Of a stretch of 64,000 nucleotides of DNA, positions 61,420 to 64,000 are shown piece after piece; the stretch's first letter is position 1, and every line of letters starts with the position of its first letter. Source of the DNA: Pseudolysinimonas_A sp041984585 (GTDB taxonomy: Bacteria > Actinomycetota > Actinomycetes > Actinomycetales > Microbacteriaceae); contig JBHIXX010000006.1 in assembly GCA_041984585.1 (NCBI GenBank), positions 25,719 to 89,718 of the forward strand. Reading direction: 5' to 3'. A program made the position numbers and the translations under genes. Under the pieces are notes generated by a model. That model searched no databases. It was not told where the DNA came from and saw only the letters and a program-made list of their open reading frames with translations.

Positions 61420-62025
61420 CTATCGCTCCACATCCACACGACGCGCGGGTCGAAGCGCGTAGCGGAACGCGCCGACGTAGCCGTAGACCTCCCCGACGAG
61501 CGGCGCCCGCACCCGCACATCGATGTGCTGCACCCCGTCGTCGTCCACGGTTTCCCGCAGGGTGAGGCCGATGATCCGCGGGATCGGGATCCGCAGACCG
61601 CGGACCCGCGGGGCGAGCCGTCGGGACTTCATCCGAAGGCCCCCGTCCTCGACCCGGATCGCGAGGTCGACCTTGACCTCTCCGCTGCGGCCGATGCGGT
61701 CCACGAGACGCCCGTCGACGACGCGCATCGCATCCGTCATCTCCCGGGTCGCGGTGGCGAACCGGAACCGACGGGTGGCGCGGAGAACGCCGTCCGCACC
61801 CATCACGTTGCGCACCGTGAACGGAACGTCGGTGCCGCGCTCGGCGAAGGCGATCTGCCGCAGGCCCAGCACGGCGAACAGCGGTCGGAGGACGCGCAGG
61901 CGCAGGCCCGCCTCGCGGTAGCTGCCGGAGCCGACGCCTTCGAGACCCTCGGGGATCGCCCCGAAGTAGGAGCGCAACCGCGGATGGAGGTCGGCGAAGT
62001 CTGCACCGAGGACGCGCTCGTACAC
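61420..62025 (-). CDS. DUF4166 domain protein
   Basis: 201-aa protein of the DUF4166 family (ADFADLHPRLRSYFG near residues 8-22, EAGLRLRVLRPLFAVLG near 38-54, LRIPIPRIIG near 150-159). Function unknown; in other genomes the domain follows or is fused to epimerase-type proteins, consistent with the divergent TIGR01777 gene here. I choose GTG at 62025 because AGGAG is 5 nt upstream; an in-frame ATG at 62076 lies inside a palindrome with no ribosome-binding site. Confidence 0.85.
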   Translation of the reverse strand: MYERVLGADFADLHPRLRSYFGAIPEGLEGVGSGSYREAGLRLRVLRPLFAVLGLRQIAFAERGTDVPFTVRNVMGADGVLRATRRFRFATATREMTDAMRVVDGRLVDRIGRSGEVKVDLAIRVEDGGLRMKSRRLAPRVRGLRIPIPRIIGLTLRETVDDDGVQHIDVRVRAPLVGEVYGYVGAFRYALRPARRVDVER

Positions 62026-62069
62026 GGAGCTCCTCGCATCCCCCTCCGAGCGACCCTCGCTTGCTTTTT

Positions 62070-62081
62070 TGAACATGTTCA
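62070..62081. promoter_or_regulatory. 12-bp perfect palindrome, candidate TetR operator
   Basis: TGAACATGTTCA is perfect and sits in an AT-rich divergent promoter between the DUF4166 and epimerase genes (62026-62102), preceded by TTTTT. The TetR-family gene at 63130 is co-directional and nearby, so it is the natural candidate binder. Confidence 0.6.
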
Positions 62082-62102
62082 GAAATGTAGTACCGTGACC
62101 GC

Positions 62103-63140
62103 ATGATCACCAAGCGGCCGCCGGTCGCCGTCGTCGCCGGCGCGAGCGGCTTCATCGGGAGTTCCGTGGCGAGGGCGTTCGTCGACGACGGGTACGAGGT
62201 GAGGCTCGTGGGCCGGACCGCGCCGGTGCGCTGGGACGACGCGGATGCCGTGCGCCGAGCGGTGGACGGCGCGGACGTCGTGGTCAACTTCGCCGGCAAG
62301 TCGGTGAACTGCCGGTACACCGACCGCAACCGCGACGAGATCCTCGCCTCGCGGGTGCACACCACTCGTGCCCTGCGCGAGGCGATCGTGTGCGCCGAGC
62401 GCCCCCCGCGGCTGTGGCTGAACGCCTCGACCGCGACCATCTACCGGCACGCGATGGACCGTCCGAACTCCGAGTCGCGCGGGGAGATCGGCTCGGGATT
62501 CTCGGTCGACGTGGCGACGTCGTGGGAGCGTGAGCTGTTCGCCGGTACGCTTCCGCAGACGCGTCGGGTGGCACTGCGGATGGCGATCGTGCTCGGCGGA
62601 GGACCCGCCACCCGGATGCTGTTCACCCTCGCGCGCGCGGGCCTCGGCGGCCCGCAGCTCGACGGATGGTGCCCGCCGCACCGGCGCTATCGGGGCATCG
62701 GCGAACACCCCACCGGCTCCGACCGCGCCCCCTGGTACCGCACTCGGGGACGTCAGCGGTTCAGCTGGGTGCACATCGACGACGTGGTCGGCGCGATCCG
62801 GTTCATCCGCGACGACGACCGACTCTCCGGCGCGATCAACGTCGCGTCGCCGCGCCCTTCGGACAACGCCACGCTCATGCGCACGCTCCGCCGGGTGGTC
62901 GGCCGCCGCGTCGGCCTGCCGACCACACGCTGGATGCTCGAACTCGGCACGTGGGCGCTGTCCACCGAGGCCGAACTCGTGCTCAAGAGCCGCTGGGTCA
63001 TCCCGCAGACGCTCACCGACGCCGGCTTCGTCTTCGCCCATCCCGACCTCGAGGAGGCCCTCATGGACATCCGAACCCGCGATCGGCGCGGCCGGGGACG
63101 CGCCCCGGCACGCGAGAGGACCTCCCCGCATGTCGCCTAG
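62103..63140 (+). CDS. TIGR01777-family NAD-dependent epimerase-like protein
   Basis: 345-aa extended-SDR protein. Nucleotide loop AGASGFIGSSVARAF near 13-27, NFAGKSVNCRY near 62-72, LNASTATIYRH near 105-115 and SWVHIDDVVGAIRFI near 221-235 are the features of the TIGR01777 (YfcH-like) family. Classical YxxxK is not conserved in this family. The ATG at 62103 has no ribosome-binding site and may be leaderless. The C-terminal segment overlaps the TetR start. Confidence 0.88.
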   Translation: MITKRPPVAVVAGASGFIGSSVARAFVDDGYEVRLVGRTAPVRWDDADAVRRAVDGADVVVNFAGKSVNCRYTDRNRDEILASRVHTTRALREAIVCAERPPRLWLNASTATIYRHAMDRPNSESRGEIGSGFSVDVATSWERELFAGTLPQTRRVALRMAIVLGGGPATRMLFTLARAGLGGPQLDGWCPPHRRYRGIGEHPTGSDRAPWYRTRGRQRFSWVHIDDVVGAIRFIRDDDRLSGAINVASPRPSDNATLMRTLRRVVGRRVGLPTTRWMLELGTWALSTEAELVLKSRWVIPQTLTDAGFVFAHPDLEEALMDIRTRDRRGRGRAPARERTSPHVA

Positions 63141-63807
63141 CGCCGAACGGGCGACCAAGGGCGAGCGCACGCGGCACCGCATCCGCACCGCCGCGCTGTC
63201 GTCGTTCCGCGAGAACGGCTACGACGCCACGACGATCCGCCGGATCGCCGACGAGCTCGGGATGTCGGTGGGCGCCACCAACTACCACTTCCCGTCGAAG
63301 AACCACCTCATCCAGGAGATGTATCTCGACGTGCAGCACGCGCACCGCGACGCCGCCGCGCCCCTCCTGGATGCGGAGTCGCGCCTGATCGAGCGGTTGG
63401 GCATCGTGTACGCCACGGGGCTGGACCAGCTCACGCCGTACCACGCGCACGCGGGCGAGTTCCTGTCGGCCGCGGTGTCTCCCCGCTCCCCGATCAACCC
63501 GCTGTCGACCGAGTCGGCCGACGCCCTCGGAGTGGTCGAAGAGCTGTTCGCGCGAGCGGTCGAGGGCGCTTCGCCGTCCGGGCTCCCCGACGACATCCGG
63601 GCGCTCCTGCCGCGCGCTCTGGTGCTCGCGCACCTGCTACTCGCCCTCTACTGGGTGTACGACCCCTCCGAGGGCCAGCGCCGCACGCGCGCCCTGCTCG
63701 ATCGCGGACTCAAGCTGCTGCGCACGGTGCTGCCGCTCGCGCGACTGCCCCTCCTCCGCGGCGCGCTGCGCGACATGCTCTCGCTGGTCGGCGAGGTGCG
63801 CGCATGA
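63130..63807 (+). CDS. TetR-family transcriptional regulator
   Basis: 225-aa regulator with an N-terminal helix-turn-helix: RIRTAALSSFRENGYDATTI and RRIADELGMSVGATNYHF (about 17-54). The C-terminal ligand domain is unassigned. ATG at 63130 overlaps the epimerase stop, and its own TGA overlaps the ATG of the DUF2071-like remnant (ATGA). It may regulate the divergent promoter with the TGAACATGTTCA palindrome. Confidence 0.92.
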   Translation: MSPSAERATKGERTRHRIRTAALSSFRENGYDATTIRRIADELGMSVGATNYHFPSKNHLIQEMYLDVQHAHRDAAAPLLDAESRLIERLGIVYATGLDQLTPYHAHAGEFLSAAVSPRSPINPLSTESADALGVVEELFARAVEGASPSGLPDDIRALLPRALVLAHLLLALYWVYDPSEGQRRTRALLDRGLKLLRTVLPLARLPLLRGALRDMLSLVGEVRA

Positions 63808-63890
63808 TTCCGTTCCCCCTCACCCTGGATGGCACGATCGAGCGGCGGATCCTCATCAACTACCGCCTCGATCGGGACTGGTGCAAGTAG
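63804..63890 (+). pseudogene. DUF2071-like gene interrupted by IS3-family element
   Basis: Only the first 25 residues (MIPFPLTLDGTIERRILI, then NYRLDRD) belong to the gene; they resemble the start of DUF2071 proteins. At 63879 the IS end begins and adds WCK and a stop. The gene overlapped the TetR stop by 4 nt, so it was the third gene of that unit. Its remaining part should lie beyond the element outside the window. Confidence 0.7.
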
Positions 63891-64000
63891 CGGTGACAGT
63901 TTCGGTTTAGGCCGCGAGGGTCGCGGCTGGTTCTAGTTTCTGTTCGTATTCGATGGGGGTCAATCCGCCGAGGGTGTCTTGCGGGCGCTGCCGGTGATAC
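63879..64000 (-). mobile_element. end of an IS3-family insertion sequence
   Basis: The break in the DUF2071-like frame coincides with TGGTGCAAGTAGCGGTGACA, a plausible terminal repeat beginning with TG. It is followed inward by the end of a transposase gene on the minus strand. The element runs off the right edge, so its other end and target duplication cannot be checked. Confidence 0.75.
63907..64000 (-). CDS. IS3-family transposase OrfB, C-terminal end (partial)
   Basis: The last 30 codons read YHRQRPQDTLGGLTPIEYEQ, then KLEPAATLAA and TAA at 63907. The pattern Arg-Pro followed by LGGLTPIEYE is the C-terminus of IS3-family integrases (DDE type). The catalytic core is outside the window. 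Confidence 0.88.
   Translation of the reverse strand, partial: YHRQRPQDTLGGLTPIEYEQKLEPAATLAA

Noticed and set aside
62074..62076. ATG as start of the DUF4166 gene
   Set aside because: It lies within the 12-bp palindrome with no ribosome-binding site; the GTG at 62025 has AGGAG at good spacing and matches the usual start of the domain.

Overview
The window is high-GC actinobacterial DNA, most likely from Microbacteriaceae (Microbacterium or a close relative). The pointers are strong GC3 codon use, frequent GTG starts, many 4-nt ATGA/GTGA gene overlaps, an F420-dependent glucose-6-phosphate dehydrogenase with two other luciferase-like (LLM) flavin enzymes, and a galU / GNAT / membrane protein / tRNA-Ala block that looks chromosomal. 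No 16S or other phylogenetic marker is present, so the genus is an inference.

Region 1 (1-27.9 kb) is an acyl-CoA catabolic island. A long leftward operon (11602 down to 1) encodes five family III (CaiB/BaiF) proteins, one of them an alpha-methylacyl-CoA racemase type, plus an acyl-CoA dehydrogenase, LLM oxidoreductase, MFS transporter, MaoC-type hydratase, SDR dehydrogenase and a crotonase that continues off the left edge. A FadR-type GntR regulator is transcribed divergently from it. A second leftward operon (17757-12487) holds a 3-hydroxyacyl-CoA dehydrogenase, two crotonases, an acyl-CoA dehydrogenase and a thiolase-like/DUF35 pair. A peptide/nickel-type ABC importer (23465-17824) probably brings in the substrate. 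A metallo-beta-lactamase-fold hydrolase, a crotonase and a succinate-semialdehyde dehydrogenase follow. Together they suggest uptake, CoA activation by CoA transfer, stereochemical inversion and beta-oxidation of a branched or cyclic carboxylic acid; the substrate cannot be read from the sequence.

Region 2 (24.5-25.6 and 27.9-30.7 kb) is decayed or mobile. It has two 5'-truncated gene remnants joined back to back, an eroded copy of tRNA-Ala, a remnant resembling the C-terminus of a ThiF/E1 protein, a small hypothetical gene, and a Fic toxin with a candidate antitoxin. An intact tRNA-Ala(CGC) at 30.7 kb, in direct repeat with the eroded copy, suggests an integration hot spot.

Region 3 (30.7-53.6 kb) is mostly housekeeping: galU, GNAT, 5-formyl-THF cyclo-ligase, FmdB-like protein, mscL, fgd, a helicase-like protein with degenerate ATPase motifs, a VIT-family transporter, a ferric reductase/FMN-binding/ApbE trio, an LLM oxidoreductase, a PucR regulator, a manganese-type ABC importer behind a tandem inverted-repeat operator, a fatty acid desaturase and a DEAD-box helicase.

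Region 4 (53.9-61.4 kb) is a copper-resistance operon read leftward: CPH-type P-type ATPase with a His-rich N-terminus, CsoR, multicopper oxidase, DUF3105 protein, a beta-propeller-like lipoprotein and an APC transporter, behind a GTATACCCC/GGGGTATAC operator. Region 5 (61.4-64 kb) holds a DUF4166 gene divergent from a TIGR01777 epimerase-TetR pair, then a DUF2071-like gene cut by the end of an IS3-family element that runs off the right edge.
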